From assembly GCF_004365355.1 (NCBI RefSeq), contig NZ_SODP01000003.1, positions 744,001 to 808,000 of the forward strand: a stretch of DNA of 64,000 bases. Reading direction: 5' to 3'. Position numbers and translations under genes: made by a program. The DNA is from Kribbella pratensis (lineage in GTDB: Bacteria > Actinomycetota > Actinomycetes > Propionibacteriales > Kribbellaceae). The notes beneath the pieces are model-generated. The model was not told the origin of the DNA. It ran no database searches and was given only the letters and a program-made list of their open reading frames with translations. Positions 40,119 to 49,174 of the stretch are shown in pieces. Numbering within the stretch: the first letter of the stretch is position 1; each line of letters opens with the position of its first letter.

Positions 40119-42068
40119 GCGAACGAGCTCGGGCGATCGACCAGTCCGTACCTGCGGCAGCACGCGGAGAACCCGGTCGAGTGGCGGGAGTGGTCGGACC
40201 GGGCGTTCGCGGAGGCGCGGGAGCGGGACGTGCCGGTGTTCTTGTCGGTCGGGTACTCCGCTTGTCACTGGTGTCATGTGATGGCGCATGAGTCGTTCGA
40301 GGACGCGGAGACGGCGGCCTACCTGAGCGAGCACTTCGTGAGCGTGAAGGTGGATCGGGAAGAGCGGCCGGACGTCGACGCGATCTACATGGCGGCGACG
40401 GTCGCGATGACCGGGCAGGGCGGCTGGCCGATGTCGGCGTTCCTCACGCCGGCGGGCGAGCCGTTCTTCTGCGGGACGTACTTCCCGAAGGATGCGCGCG
40501 GTGGGATGGCGTCGTTCCGGCAGGTGCTGGAGGCAATCACCGACGCGTGGACGAACCGGCGCGAACAGATCGACGGGATCGGGAAGCGGGTGGTCGAGCA
40601 ACTCGGTGCGCAGCAGCAGCCGGCCGGGGGAGAGTTCGACCTGGACCGGGCGGTGCAGCTGCTGAAGACCGACTTCGATCCGGTCGACGCCGGGTTCGGG
40701 CAGGCGCCGAAGTTCCCGCCGTCGATGGTGCTCGACTTCCTGCTCCGCCATCACCGGCGGACCGGCGACAAGGACGCGCTCGCGATGGTCGCGCACACCT
40801 GCGACCGGATGGCGCGCGGTGGGATGTACGACCAGCTGGCCGGCGGGTTCGCGCGGTACTCCGTCGACCGTCAGTGGATCGTGCCGCATTTCGAGAAGAT
40901 GCTGTACGACAACGCGCTCCTCCTCGACGTCTACACGCAGTGGTGGACCGTCTCCGCCGATCCGCTCGCGCAGCGCATCGCCGAGGAGACCGCTGACTTC
41001 CTGCTGGACGAGCTCCGTACGCCGGAGGGCGGGTTTGCGTCGGCGCTCGATGCCGACACCGACGGGGAAGAGGGCAAGTACTACGCGTGGACGCCGGCGC
41101 AACTGCGTGAGGTCCTGAGCGCGGAAGATGCCGACTGGGTCATCGATCTCTGCGACGTGACCGGCACCTTCGAGCACGGCACCTCGGTCCTCCAACTCCG
41201 GCAGGATCCCGACGATGCCGGGCGTTGGCAGCGTATTCGGCAGGCGTTGAAGCATGCACGGAGCAGTCGTACCTACCCGGGCCGCGACGACAAGGTAGTT
41301 GCCGCGTGGAACGGTCTGGCGATCTCGGCCCTCACCCGCGCGGGCGTGGTGTTCGGCAAACCGCAGTACGTCGAGGCCGCCGTCGCGGCGGCTCGATTGA
41401 TCCGGGACGTGCATCTCGACGGGCGGCTGTACCGGACGTCGCGAGACGGTGTGCGGGGGAGTGCGGACGGCGTACTCGAGGACTATGCGGCGTTTGCCCA
41501 AGCATGTATGACATTGCTGGGTGCGACCGGTGAGGTCGAGTGGTTCGAGACCGCAGAGGCCTTACTGGACAGGGTTCTGGAGCAATTTGTTGCTGATGGC
41601 TCCTACTTTGACACTGCGGCGGATGCGGAGGAGCTGGTCTGGCGGCCCCAGGATCCGACGGACAACGCCACGCCGTCGGGGGTCAGCTTGGCCGCGGAGG
41701 CGTTCACCACGCTGGCGAGTCTGACCGGATCGGTCCGGTACGAGACAGCAGCCCTTGAAGCACTGAAGGCCTCAGCGGCCATTGCCGAGCGGGCGCCGCG
41801 GTTTGCCGGCCGGGCGCTCGCCGTCGCCGAAACGATTGCCGGCGGCCCCCTTGAGGTCGCCATCGTCGGCATGCAGCCCGAGTTGATCAGGACCGCGTTC
41901 ACCGACGCGCCATGGGGTACGGCGATCGTCGCGGGCGAGCCCGGTCTCGCCGTACCACTGATGGAGGGTCGCGGCCGGCGCGCGGCGTACGTCTGTCAGA
42001 AATTCACCTGCCGGCTGCCGGTCACGTTGCCGGAACACCTTCGGCGCGAGTTGCGCCCTGCGGACTGA
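40116..42068 (+). CDS. Thioredoxin-domain protein of the YyaL/SSP411 family
   Basis: 650 residues. N-terminal DUF255 thioredoxin-like domain (~1-165): NPVEWREWSDRAFAEARERD and the CHWCH redox-like motif at 50-54, then DREERPDVDAIYM. An alpha/alpha-barrel glycosidase-like domain follows (~190-620; GGMYDQLAGGFARYSVDRQW, AAWNGLAISALTRAG). The family is universal and poorly understood; the human relative is SPATA20. Cytoplasmic. Position in the greA-mca order matches Rv1084. Confidence 0.92.
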   Translation: MANELGRSTSPYLRQHAENPVEWREWSDRAFAEARERDVPVFLSVGYSACHWCHVMAHESFEDAETAAYLSEHFVSVKVDREERPDVDAIYMAATVAMTGQGGWPMSAFLTPAGEPFFCGTYFPKDARGGMASFRQVLEAITDAWTNRREQIDGIGKRVVEQLGAQQQPAGGEFDLDRAVQLLKTDFDPVDAGFGQAPKFPPSMVLDFLLRHHRRTGDKDALAMVAHTCDRMARGGMYDQLAGGFARYSVDRQWIVPHFEKMLYDNALLLDVYTQWWTVSADPLAQRIAEETADFLLDELRTPEGGFASALDADTDGEEGKYYAWTPAQLREVLSAEDADWVIDLCDVTGTFEHGTSVLQLRQDPDDAGRWQRIRQALKHARSSRTYPGRDDKVVAAWNGLAISALTRAGVVFGKPQYVEAAVAAARLIRDVHLDGRLYRTSRDGVRGSADGVLEDYAAFAQACMTLLGATGEVEWFETAEALLDRVLEQFVADGSYFDTAADAEELVWRPQDPTDNATPSGVSLAAEAFTTLASLTGSVRYETAALEALKASAAIAERAPRFAGRALAVAETIAGGPLEVAIVGMQPELIRTAFTDAPWGTAIVAGEPGLAVPLMEGRGRRAAYVCQKFTCRLPVTLPEHLRRELRPAD

Positions 42069-42180
42069 CAGCTCGTCGGACGCAGGTTTTCCCCTTCGTT
42101 TCGGTCATATCTCTTGACTCACGGCGACCGGACCGCAACAGTCGGTGCTCATGTCGGATGTAACAGAAATCGCATGATTC

Positions 42181-42193
42181 GACACGTAGTGTC
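42181..42193. promoter_or_regulatory. Short palindrome upstream of the M4 protease gene
   Basis: GACAC-GTA-GTGTC lies in the 225-bp gap (42069-42293), about 100 bases before the protease start; TTGACT at 42114-42119 could be a -35. This is a candidate operator only. Confidence 0.3.
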
Positions 42194-42293
42194 ACAAATG
42201 AGGCAGTGGCACTGCTGGGTCAGCATCCGGCGCGTCCCCAACTGAATTCGGTCGCTGCGCCCAAACAGCGACCACACGTGAGGAGATGTTGTC

Positions 42294-44375
42294 TTGAGAC
42301 GACTGACATCAGCAGGGGCGGTGGCCATCGTCGCGGCAGCGGGTCTTGCCACGACGTTCACCGCTTCGACCGCGGGTGCCACCGACCGGGCGGTGCCGCT
42401 TCCGCCGTCCGGCTTCAACCAACCGGCCGCCGTCAAGGCCGAACAGGCGCTGGCCCCGCAGACCGCCGCCGCTCTCGGGCTCGGCAAGGGTGAACAGCTC
42501 AAGGTTCACGACGTGGTGAAGGACGCGGACGGTACGGAGTACGTCCGCTACGACCGCACATACAACGGCCTGAAGGTCGTCGGCGGTGACCTGATCGTCA
42601 AGCAGCAGGGCGAGTCGATCGGTCACGTCACGTACAACCGCGGCGCGAAGGCCGTCGAGGTTTCCACCAAGCCGACTCTGTCCCAGTCGGCGGCGCTCGC
42701 GAAGGGCGCGCAGGCAGCGAAATTCAAGGCTTCCGGCAACAAGGGGCAGCTGGTCGTCTTCGTGACGCCGACCAAGCCCGTGCTCGCCTATGAGGTCGTG
42801 ACCACCGGTGTGAAGCCCGACCAGACCCCGTCGGTGCTGCACTCGTTCATCGACGCCAAGACCGGCGCGGTTCTCGACCAGGACGACGAGGTCAAGACCG
42901 GCACCGGCAACTCGATGTACGCCGGCACGGTCTCCATCGGCACGTCGGGCTCGTCCGGCAACTTCTCCATGACCGACCCGAACCGCGGTGGCAACTACAC
43001 CACCGACCTGAACGGGTCGACCTCCGGCAACGGCACCACGTTCACCGACGCTGACGACACCTGGGGGACCGGTGCCGCGTCGAACCGCCAGACCGCCGGT
43101 GTGGACGCGCACTACGGCGCCCAGCTGACGTGGGACTACTACAAGAATGTCCACGGCCGGAACGGCATCTTCAACAACGGCCAGGGCGCCCGCTCCCGCG
43201 TGCACTACGGCAACGCGTACGTGAACGCGTTCTGGGACGGCACCCAGATGACGTACGGCGACGGGATCAGCAACACCCACCCGCTGACCGCCATCGATGT
43301 GGCCGGCCACGAGATGAGCCACGGTGTCACCGAGGCGACCGCCAACCTGAACTACTCCGGTGACGCGGGCGGCCTGAACGAGGCCACCAGCGACATCTTC
43401 GGCACGATGGTCGAGTGGTACGCCAACAACTCGAGCGACCCGGGTGACTACCTGATCGGCGAGAAGATCAACATCAACGGCGACGGTACGCCGCTGCGCT
43501 ACATGGACAGGCCGTCGAAGGACGGCGCCAGCGTGGACTGCTGGTCGACCAGCACCGGTGGACTCGACCCGCACTACTCGTCCGGCCCGCTGAACCACTG
43601 GTTCTACCTGGCCTCCGAGGGCACCGGCAGCAAGACCATCAACGGCGTGACCTACAACAGCACCGCGTGCAACGGCACGACCTTCGCCGGCGTAGGCCGC
43701 GACGTGGCGTCGAAGGTCTGGTACCGCACGCTGAGCACCAAGCTCAGCTCGGGCAGCACCTACAAGGACGCTCGTGAGGGCGCGATCAACTCCGCGAAGG
43801 AGCTGTACGGCGCGGATTCCGCACAGTGCAAGGGCATCGAGGCCGCCTTCAGCGGTATCGCGGTCCCGGCCGGTTCGGCCGCCTGCGGCGGTGGCACCAC
43901 GCCGCCGCCCACCGGCGACAACCTGCTGCAGAACCCGGGCTTCGAGTCCGGCGCGGTGAACTGGACCGGCACCTCCGGCCCGATCACCAACGACACCGGT
44001 CGCCCGGCGCGCACCGGTAGCTGGAAGCTGTGGCTGCAGGGCAACGGCCGCGCCACCACCGAGAACGTCGGCCAGTCGGTCGCGATCCCGGCGTCGGCGA
44101 CGACCGCGACCCTGTCGTTCTGGATCCGGATCGACACCGCCGAGACCACCACCTCGACGGCGTACGACACCGCCAAGGTCCAGGTCGTCGACGGATCGAC
44201 CACGACCACGCTGGCGACGTACTCGAACCTGAACAAGAACACGTCGTACGTGCAGAAGACGCTGAACCTCTCGGCGTACAAGGGCAAGACCGTCACGGTG
44301 AAGTTCGTCGGCCAGGAGGACTCCTCCGCGCAGACCAGCTTCGTCATCGACGACACCTCGCTGACCGCGAGCTGA
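42294..44375 (+). CDS. Secreted M4 (thermolysin-like) metalloprotease with C-terminal CBM-like domain
   Basis: 693 residues. Signal peptide ~1-29 (VAIVAAAGLATTFTASTAGA), FTP/PepSY propeptide ~45-190, M4 catalytic domain ~205-525 with H339-E-M-S-H343 in VAGHEMSHGVTEATANLNYS and ligand E363 in GLNEATSD. A Gly/Thr/Pro linker leads to a jelly-roll-like domain 541-693 that recurs in the next gene. Zinc endoprotease, secreted and self-processed. The start is TTG with GAGGAG eight bases upstream; an ATG between them stops after three codons. Confidence 0.93.
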   Translation: MRRLTSAGAVAIVAAAGLATTFTASTAGATDRAVPLPPSGFNQPAAVKAEQALAPQTAAALGLGKGEQLKVHDVVKDADGTEYVRYDRTYNGLKVVGGDLIVKQQGESIGHVTYNRGAKAVEVSTKPTLSQSAALAKGAQAAKFKASGNKGQLVVFVTPTKPVLAYEVVTTGVKPDQTPSVLHSFIDAKTGAVLDQDDEVKTGTGNSMYAGTVSIGTSGSSGNFSMTDPNRGGNYTTDLNGSTSGNGTTFTDADDTWGTGAASNRQTAGVDAHYGAQLTWDYYKNVHGRNGIFNNGQGARSRVHYGNAYVNAFWDGTQMTYGDGISNTHPLTAIDVAGHEMSHGVTEATANLNYSGDAGGLNEATSDIFGTMVEWYANNSSDPGDYLIGEKININGDGTPLRYMDRPSKDGASVDCWSTSTGGLDPHYSSGPLNHWFYLASEGTGSKTINGVTYNSTACNGTTFAGVGRDVASKVWYRTLSTKLSSGSTYKDAREGAINSAKELYGADSAQCKGIEAAFSGIAVPAGSAACGGGTTPPPTGDNLLQNPGFESGAVNWTGTSGPITNDTGRPARTGSWKLWLQGNGRATTENVGQSVAIPASATTATLSFWIRIDTAETTTSTAYDTAKVQVVDGSTTTTLATYSNLNKNTSYVQKTLNLSAYKGKTVTVKFVGQEDSSAQTSFVIDDTSLTAS
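43914..44372 (+). repeat. Duplicated C-terminal domain, copy 1
   Basis: 153 codons closely matching copy 2 at 45419-45877: both start GDNLLQNPGFESG and end in Thr-Ala-Ser, with YDTxKVQVVDGSTTTTLATY shared. The spread of differences indicates a domain duplication under constraint. Confidence 0.9.
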
Positions 44376-44384
44376 CACCCAACG

Positions 44385-44423
44385 TCCGGGGCGCGGGTCC
44401 ACCGCCCGGGTCCGCGCCCCGGA
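44385..44423 (+). terminator. Hairpin between the two protease genes
   Basis: 12-bp arms TCCGGGGCGCGG (44385-44396) and complement (44412-44423), with a weak TCCCTTT after it. It may terminate or attenuate between the genes. Confidence 0.55.
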
Positions 44424-44449
44424 TCCCTTTGGCCGAAGGAGATCGGTCC

Positions 44450-45880
44450 ACGCAGAAACTCCTCGTCGCCGCGCTCGCCACCTCGCTGACAACCGGCGCA
44501 CTGGCGGCCGGCGCGCTGATTGCCCACGGCAACGTCGCTACCGCGGCGGAGTCACCGGACATTTCGGTCACCAACACCAAGGCCCATCTCGACCAGCTGC
44601 AGTCGATTGCCACCAGCAACGGTGGTAACCGGTACACGGGCCGGCCGGGCTACAAGGCGTCGGCCGACTACGTCAAGGCCAAGCTCGACGCGGCCGGCTA
44701 CACCACAACACTGCAGTCGTTCAGCACTTCGGCGGGTACGTCCTACAACGTGATCGCGGAGTGGCCGCACGGCGACGCGAACCACGTCGTGATGACAGGC
44801 TCGCACCTGGACAGCGTCAGCGCCGGTCCGGGGGTCAACGACAACGGCTCAGGCGGCGCCGGCGTACTCGAAACCGCCCTCGCTTACGCTGCCAGCGGCC
44901 AAACCCCCAGGAATCGCTTGCGTTTCGGGTTCTGGGGTTCCGAGGAGCTCGGGCTGCTCGGTTCGAAGTACTACGTGAACAACCTGCCCGCGGCCGAGCG
45001 GGACAAGATCGAGCTGTACCTGAACTTCGACATGATCGCGTCGCCGAACCCGGGGTACTTCGTCTACGACGACAACCCGGCCGGCAACGGCGCTCGTGAC
45101 GACCTGGTCTCGTACTTCGCCGGCAAGAGCGTGCAGACCGAGTTCATCGACGTACAGGGCCGCTCCGATCATGCGGCGTTCCGTTCCTTGGGGATCCCAA
45201 CGGCGGGGACGTTCTCCGGCGCCGAGGAGACGAAGACGTCCGCCCAGGCGGCGAAGTGGGGAGGTACTGCGGGGCAGGCGTTCGACCCGTGCTACCACAG
45301 GTCCTGCGACACGATCAGCAATCTGGACCTGACCTCGCTGGACCGGCAGATCGATGCGATCGGCTACATGATCTGGACGTACGCGCAGAAGGACTACACC
45401 GGCGGGCCGCCGCCCGCCGGTGACAACCTCCTGCAGAACCCAGGCTTCGAGTCCGGTACGGCGAACTGGACGGGGACGAGCGGCGTGATCACCAGCAGCA
45501 CCGGTCGCCCGGCCCGCACCGGGACCTGGAAGGCCTGGCTGCAGGGGAACGGCCGCAGCAGCACCGAGAACATCGGCCAAGCGGTGGCGATCCCGGCCTC
45601 GGCGGCGGCGTCCGCGTTGTCGTTGTGGATCCGGATCGACTCTGCCGAGACCACGTCGTCGACGGTGTACGACACGGTCAAGGTGCAGGTCGTCGACGGC
45701 TCCACGACGACCACGCTCGCGACGTACTCGAATCTGAACAAGAGTACGTCGTACGTGCAGAAGACGCTCGATCTCTCGCCGTACAGGGGAAAGACTGTCA
45801 CTGTGAAGTTCGTCGGCCAGGAGGACTCGTCCTTGCAGACAAGCTTCGTGGTCGACGATGTCGCGGTGACCGCGTCCTAG
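44450..45880 (+). CDS. Secreted M28 aminopeptidase with the same C-terminal domain; probable ACG start
   Basis: 476 residues if started at ACG 44450: signal peptide (QKLLVAALATSLTTGALAAG), M28 peptidase ~30-315 with zinc ligands in MTGSHLDSVSAG, VNDNGSGGAG, GSEELGLLG, LNFDMIASPN and GRSDHAAF, then the CBM-like domain 324-476. It resembles the Streptomyces griseus-type leucine aminopeptidase. The only start at normal distance (8 nt) from AAGGAG is ACG; TTG 44429 in the same frame precedes the ribosome site. It is downstream of the M4 gene, perhaps co-expressed for peptide degradation. Confidence 0.88.
   Translation, partial: TQKLLVAALATSLTTGALAAGALIAHGNVATAAESPDISVTNTKAHLDQLQSIATSNGGNRYTGRPGYKASADYVKAKLDAAGYTTTLQSFSTSAGTSYNVIAEWPHGDANHVVMTGSHLDSVSAGPGVNDNGSGGAGVLETALAYAASGQTPRNRLRFGFWGSEELGLLGSKYYVNNLPAAERDKIELYLNFDMIASPNPGYFVYDDNPAGNGARDDLVSYFAGKSVQTEFIDVQGRSDHAAFRSLGIPTAGTFSGAEETKTSAQAAKWGGTAGQAFDPCYHRSCDTISNLDLTSLDRQIDAIGYMIWTYAQKDYTGGPPPAGDNLLQNPGFESGTANWTGTSGVITSSTGRPARTGTWKAWLQGNGRSSTENIGQAVAIPASAAASALSLWIRIDSAETTSSTVYDTVKVQVVDGSTTTTLATYSNLNKSTSYVQKTLDLSPYRGKTVTVKFVGQEDSSLQTSFVVDDVAVTAS
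45419..45877 (+). repeat. Duplicated C-terminal domain, copy 2
   Basis: Second copy of the 153-codon domain of the M4 protease; see 43914-44372. Confidence 0.9.
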
Positions 45881-46401
45881 ATCTTCGTGCAGAGCTTGCC
45901 CGGTGGGATGGCGGCTTCGGTGAGCAGTTTGTTCACCGGGGCCGCCAGCGGCTTGACCTTCGGATCCTCGATCCGGGCAGTCTTTCCGTTCGCCGTGACC
46001 GCAAGGATCATGTCGTCCGGGTGCTTGGTCGTCGGCTTGGTCGCGACCAGGGCGGCCCAGTCGACCTGCTGTGCAGCCGCGGTGATGGTCGCCAGCAAGC
46101 TCGGGTCCAGCTTGCACCGGATTGTTTCCTTGCCGCGCCCGCTCACCGTCGCGACGCCGTCCGGGCTGATCTGCACCCGGTCGTCGAAACCCGCGAATCC
46201 ACCGGTGCGGCTCACGGTCAACGGCAGACCGGCGCCGACCGGCGTGGACTGTGTCACGCTCGCGGTCGGCAGCGTCGGCGCTGAGGGCATCGGGGTGGTG
46301 GGGCTGCCGGCGGAACCGGACTCGTTACCGCACCCGCTCAGCACGAGTCCGGCCGTCACTGTCATGGCTGCCACTGCTGCGTATCTGCTCAGGTTCGTCA
46401 C
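45877..46401 (-). CDS. Small lipoprotein
   Basis: 174 residues. A lipoprotein signal with lipobox LSGC (Cys24), a Ser/Thr/Pro linker to ~50, then a globular domain with two cysteines (TIRCKLDPSLL and the C-terminal LCTKI) that may form a disulfide. I know no family name; similar small lipoproteins are common in actinobacteria. GTG start at 46401 with TATCCA six bases upstream. The stop overlaps that of the M28 gene (CTAG). Confidence 0.75.
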   Translation of the reverse strand: MTNLSRYAAVAAMTVTAGLVLSGCGNESGSAGSPTTPMPSAPTLPTASVTQSTPVGAGLPLTVSRTGGFAGFDDRVQISPDGVATVSGRGKETIRCKLDPSLLATITAAAQQVDWAALVATKPTTKHPDDMILAVTANGKTARIEDPKVKPLAAPVNKLLTEAAIPPGKLCTKI

Positions 46402-46465
46402 GCACTATGGATACACGGAGGCGGGGCGTTCGTTGCAGCTGTGACACGACTGAAATGTTCTGCTT

Positions 46466-47617
46466 TCAGACCACAGGTGAGACCAGGTCGACCATTGCGC
46501 GGGTCAGCTGGACACGCTGCTCGAACAGCTCCTTCGACGCGTCCGACTTGCCGAGTAGCTCCAGCGGCAGTGCGGTGAAGGCTGCACGGATGAGCAGCGA
46601 GCCCAAGTATCCGTACAGCACCTCGTCCTCGGACACCTGCATCCCCTCGGCTTTGAGCCCGTCCTGGAACGACTTCAGGATGACTTTGTGCACCGCGGGC
46701 AGCGCCTCCGGTGCCAGCTCGCCGGCGTGTGCCAACCCGATCAGCAGCTGCCCCAAGTCGAACCCGACGGCCTGCGGGCAGTCGAAACCCCAGTCGATCA
46801 CTACGAACTCGTCCGGCTGGTCCCTCGGCACGAGGAGGTTCTGCGGGCTCGCGTCTCCGTGCTGGTAGCACTGCGGCAATGCCTCGAGCGCATCGAGTAC
46901 TGCGGGGACGCGCTCGCCCAGCTCGAGCAGATCGTCGCGCAGGCCGTGCTCGCCCAGGTTGCAGACCGCTGCACTCAGCAGTGGCTGCTTCCAGGTCTGG
47001 GGGTCCGCCAGCGCGGGCAGTGCGGCACGGCGTACCCGACCTTCGGAGTAGAAGCGCAGTCCGATGCCCGGAGTGGTGACGTGATCGCGGGGGAGGAACG
47101 GCTCGACCAGGTGCGGCTGACGGCGCGCGGAGAGTCGGCCCAGCAGGTACGCCGCGCGCTCGAACCGGTCGATCGGCCACGGACCCCACTCCTGCACGAC
47201 GTTCTCCATCCACAGGGTGGCGCGATCGTCGTCGTACACGTCGATCCGGTACGCCGCTGGTAGCCGCAGGCCCTCGGGGAGGAGCTCGGCGATGTCGCTG
47301 CGGTGGACGGCGATCTCGAGCTGCCACGGCAGGTTGTGGATGAAGAGAGCGCGGAACTCCTCGGGCAGCAGGTGCATCATCGGCCAGTACCGCACCGACT
47401 GGAACTTCTTCACGAAGCAGGACCACTCGACACCGTTGGACGTACCGAAGACCCGGTTGAGGGACTCGGTGCTCGGCGTACCGATCGGGTAGTCGACCGG
47501 CTCGACCCGGACGTCGGCGGGCACGGCCTCTGTATCGCCCGTGATCGTCCGGACCAGGGCGGTGAATTCGTCGTCGGGCAGGGCATCTCGCCCGAGCGGT
47601 TCGAGTGCGGTGATCAT
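46466..47617 (-). CDS. Phosphotransferase-family protein, divergent from MarR
   Basis: 383 residues with the APH-like catalytic loop CYQHGDASPQNLLV and metal site FVVIDWGFDCPQ, but a poorly recognisable N-lobe; residues ~50-150 resemble small-molecule kinases of resistance or secondary metabolism. ATG 47617 has GGGGGG five bases upstream. The 54-bp divergent gap contains a 38-bp palindrome, so this gene is probably repressed by the MarR protein. Substrate unknown. Confidence 0.85.
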   Translation of the reverse strand: MITALEPLGRDALPDDEFTALVRTITGDTEAVPADVRVEPVDYPIGTPSTESLNRVFGTSNGVEWSCFVKKFQSVRYWPMMHLLPEEFRALFIHNLPWQLEIAVHRSDIAELLPEGLRLPAAYRIDVYDDDRATLWMENVVQEWGPWPIDRFERAAYLLGRLSARRQPHLVEPFLPRDHVTTPGIGLRFYSEGRVRRAALPALADPQTWKQPLLSAAVCNLGEHGLRDDLLELGERVPAVLDALEALPQCYQHGDASPQNLLVPRDQPDEFVVIDWGFDCPQAVGFDLGQLLIGLAHAGELAPEALPAVHKVILKSFQDGLKAEGMQVSEDEVLYGYLGSLLIRAAFTALPLELLGKSDASKELFEQRVQLTRAMVDLVSPVV

Positions 47618-47634
47618 GATTCCCCCCAAGGAAG

Positions 47635-47674
47635 TAAAGCCACCTTACTAACGGCATAGTAAAGTGGCTTTATG
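47635..47674. promoter_or_regulatory. MarR operator overlapping a leaderless promoter
   Basis: 16-bp arms TAAAGCCACCTTACTA (47635-47650) and complement with one mismatch (47657-47672), spacer six. TAAAGT (47660-47665) plus six bases leads to ATG 47672, so the operator covers the -10, the transcription start and the start codon. Confidence 0.75.
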
Positions 47675-48121
47675 ACTTCCGTCAACGACGTTCCGGGCCG
47701 GGTGCAGGGACCGTGGTCCGGACACATCGCCGGCCTGCTCGGAGCCGCCCTGAAGCGCATCCGGGAAGAGATCCTGGCCAGCTCGGAGGAGCTCTACCCC
47801 GGCCTCCGGGTCTCGCACTACCGCCTGCTCGAGATGATCCCGCCCGACGGCGCCCGCATCACCGACCTGGCCGAGGTCGCGGTCATGACCAAACAAGGCC
47901 TCGGCCAGCACGTCGACTACCTCCAGCGCCTCGGCTACGCCGAATCCGACCGCCTCCGCGCCGACCGCCGCGTCCGCCTCGTCCGCCGCACACCGAAAGG
48001 CGACGAAGCAGCCGCCTACAGCCAAGCCGCCATCGAACGAGTCGAACAAATCTGGTCCACCCGCCTAGGCCCCGCCCGCTACGAAGCCCTACGAGAAACC
48101 CTCCGCGAACTGGGCAGCTAG
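47672..48121 (+). CDS. MarR-family regulator
   Basis: 149 residues: YPGLRVSHYRLLEMIPPDGA, recognition region RITDLAEVAVMTKQGLGQHV and wing DRLRADRRVRLVRRTPKGDE, then a helical dimerisation C-terminus. Divergent from a phosphotransferase; both are probably repressed by this protein through the large palindrome at its own start. A ligand cannot be inferred. Confidence 0.88.
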   Translation: MTSVNDVPGRVQGPWSGHIAGLLGAALKRIREEILASSEELYPGLRVSHYRLLEMIPPDGARITDLAEVAVMTKQGLGQHVDYLQRLGYAESDRLRADRRVRLVRRTPKGDEAAAYSQAAIERVEQIWSTRLGPARYEALRETLRELGS

Positions 48122-48163
48122 CTGTAGCAGGTCAATTGCGGTGCGGTGATGGAGTCCGGGTCC

Positions 48164-48179
48164 TACAGTGCGTGGGGTG
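48164..48179 (+). promoter_or_regulatory. Leaderless -10 element of the phosphotransferase gene
   Basis: TACAGT (48164-48169) is followed after seven bases by GTG 48177, favouring it over GTG 48168. Confidence 0.55.
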
Positions 48180-49100
48180 AATCTCTCGCAGCTCGGTGTG
48201 CCGGTCGGGCCGATGGTCCGTGTGCATGGCGGGTTCGCCAACCGGATGTATCGGCTCGACACCGATCAGGGGTCGTTCGCGGTGAAGGAGCTCAATCTCG
48301 GCGACCGTCGCTGGAGCTACCGCATCGAGGACGTGTTCAGGTTCGAACGGGCGGCCTTCGCGGCCGGCATTCCGATGCCGGAGCCGATCTCGGCGAGCGA
48401 CGGCATGCTCGTGCACCGGTGGGTAGAGGGAGAAAAGGTGCCTGAGGCGCCGGTGGCGGAGGCCTATGCGTTCGAGCTCGGCGAGATTCTCGCGCGCCTC
48501 CACGGGCTGGAAGTCGAGTGGACCGAGACGGCGACAGAGGAACCGGCGTCACGGGACTGGCCCGAGCTCGCCGAGCGGGCGGCGGCGACCGGGCAGCCAT
48601 GGGCCCATGAACTCGCGTCTCGAGTCGACGCGTTTCTGGCGATCGCACACTTCGTCGACACCTGCGAGCGGCCGGGTCCCGTCGTACTGACCCACAAGGA
48701 CATCCAGCCGTGGAACCTGCTTGCTCGAGACAGTCGTCCGGTGATACTCGACTGGGAGCTCTCGGGCATGCTCGACCTGTCCGGTGAGCTCGGCTCCACC
48801 GCCTTGAGCATCTCGAAGGGCCCCGGCTTCGACACCGTCGAGCCCGCCATCTTCCGCTCGGTCCTCGACGGGTACGTCGTAGGAGGCGGCACGCTGCCGC
48901 CGCCGGGTCCAAGCTGGTTCGCGTTCATGATCGGCGGCTGGCTGGGCCACACACGGTGGAACATCCTCCGCTGCTTGGCCGGCGTCGAGGCGGGCACCGG
49001 GCCTGACCTCGCGCTGTCCCACGAGTCAGCGCGCAACGGTATCCGCGGCCTACCCGACATGTTCACCCGGCTGCCAGCCCTCGAGGCGCTACTCGCGTAG
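48177..49100 (+). CDS. Phosphotransferase (APH family)
   Basis: 307 residues. N-lobe MVRVHGGFANRMYRLDTDQG and SFAVKELNLGD (ATP-binding Lys), catalytic loop VLTHKDIQPWNLLA (Lys-Asp instead of the usual Gly-Asp) and metal motif VILDWELSG. A small-molecule kinase; the HKD loop is seen in several uncharacterised APH relatives. Soluble. It lies downstream of the MarR gene but has its own leaderless promoter. Start: GTG 48177, alternative GTG 48168. Confidence 0.85.
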   Translation: MNLSQLGVPVGPMVRVHGGFANRMYRLDTDQGSFAVKELNLGDRRWSYRIEDVFRFERAAFAAGIPMPEPISASDGMLVHRWVEGEKVPEAPVAEAYAFELGEILARLHGLEVEWTETATEEPASRDWPELAERAAATGQPWAHELASRVDAFLAIAHFVDTCERPGPVVLTHKDIQPWNLLARDSRPVILDWELSGMLDLSGELGSTALSISKGPGFDTVEPAIFRSVLDGYVVGGGTLPPPGPSWFAFMIGGWLGHTRWNILRCLAGVEAGTGPDLALSHESARNGIRGLPDMFTRLPALEALLA

Positions 49101-49174
49101 CCCGGTCGGCACTCGCCTGCTCCCGGGCCGAGCCTGTCGCCGGTGCATATCCCTCAGCTCAGGCTCGTGTGAGA

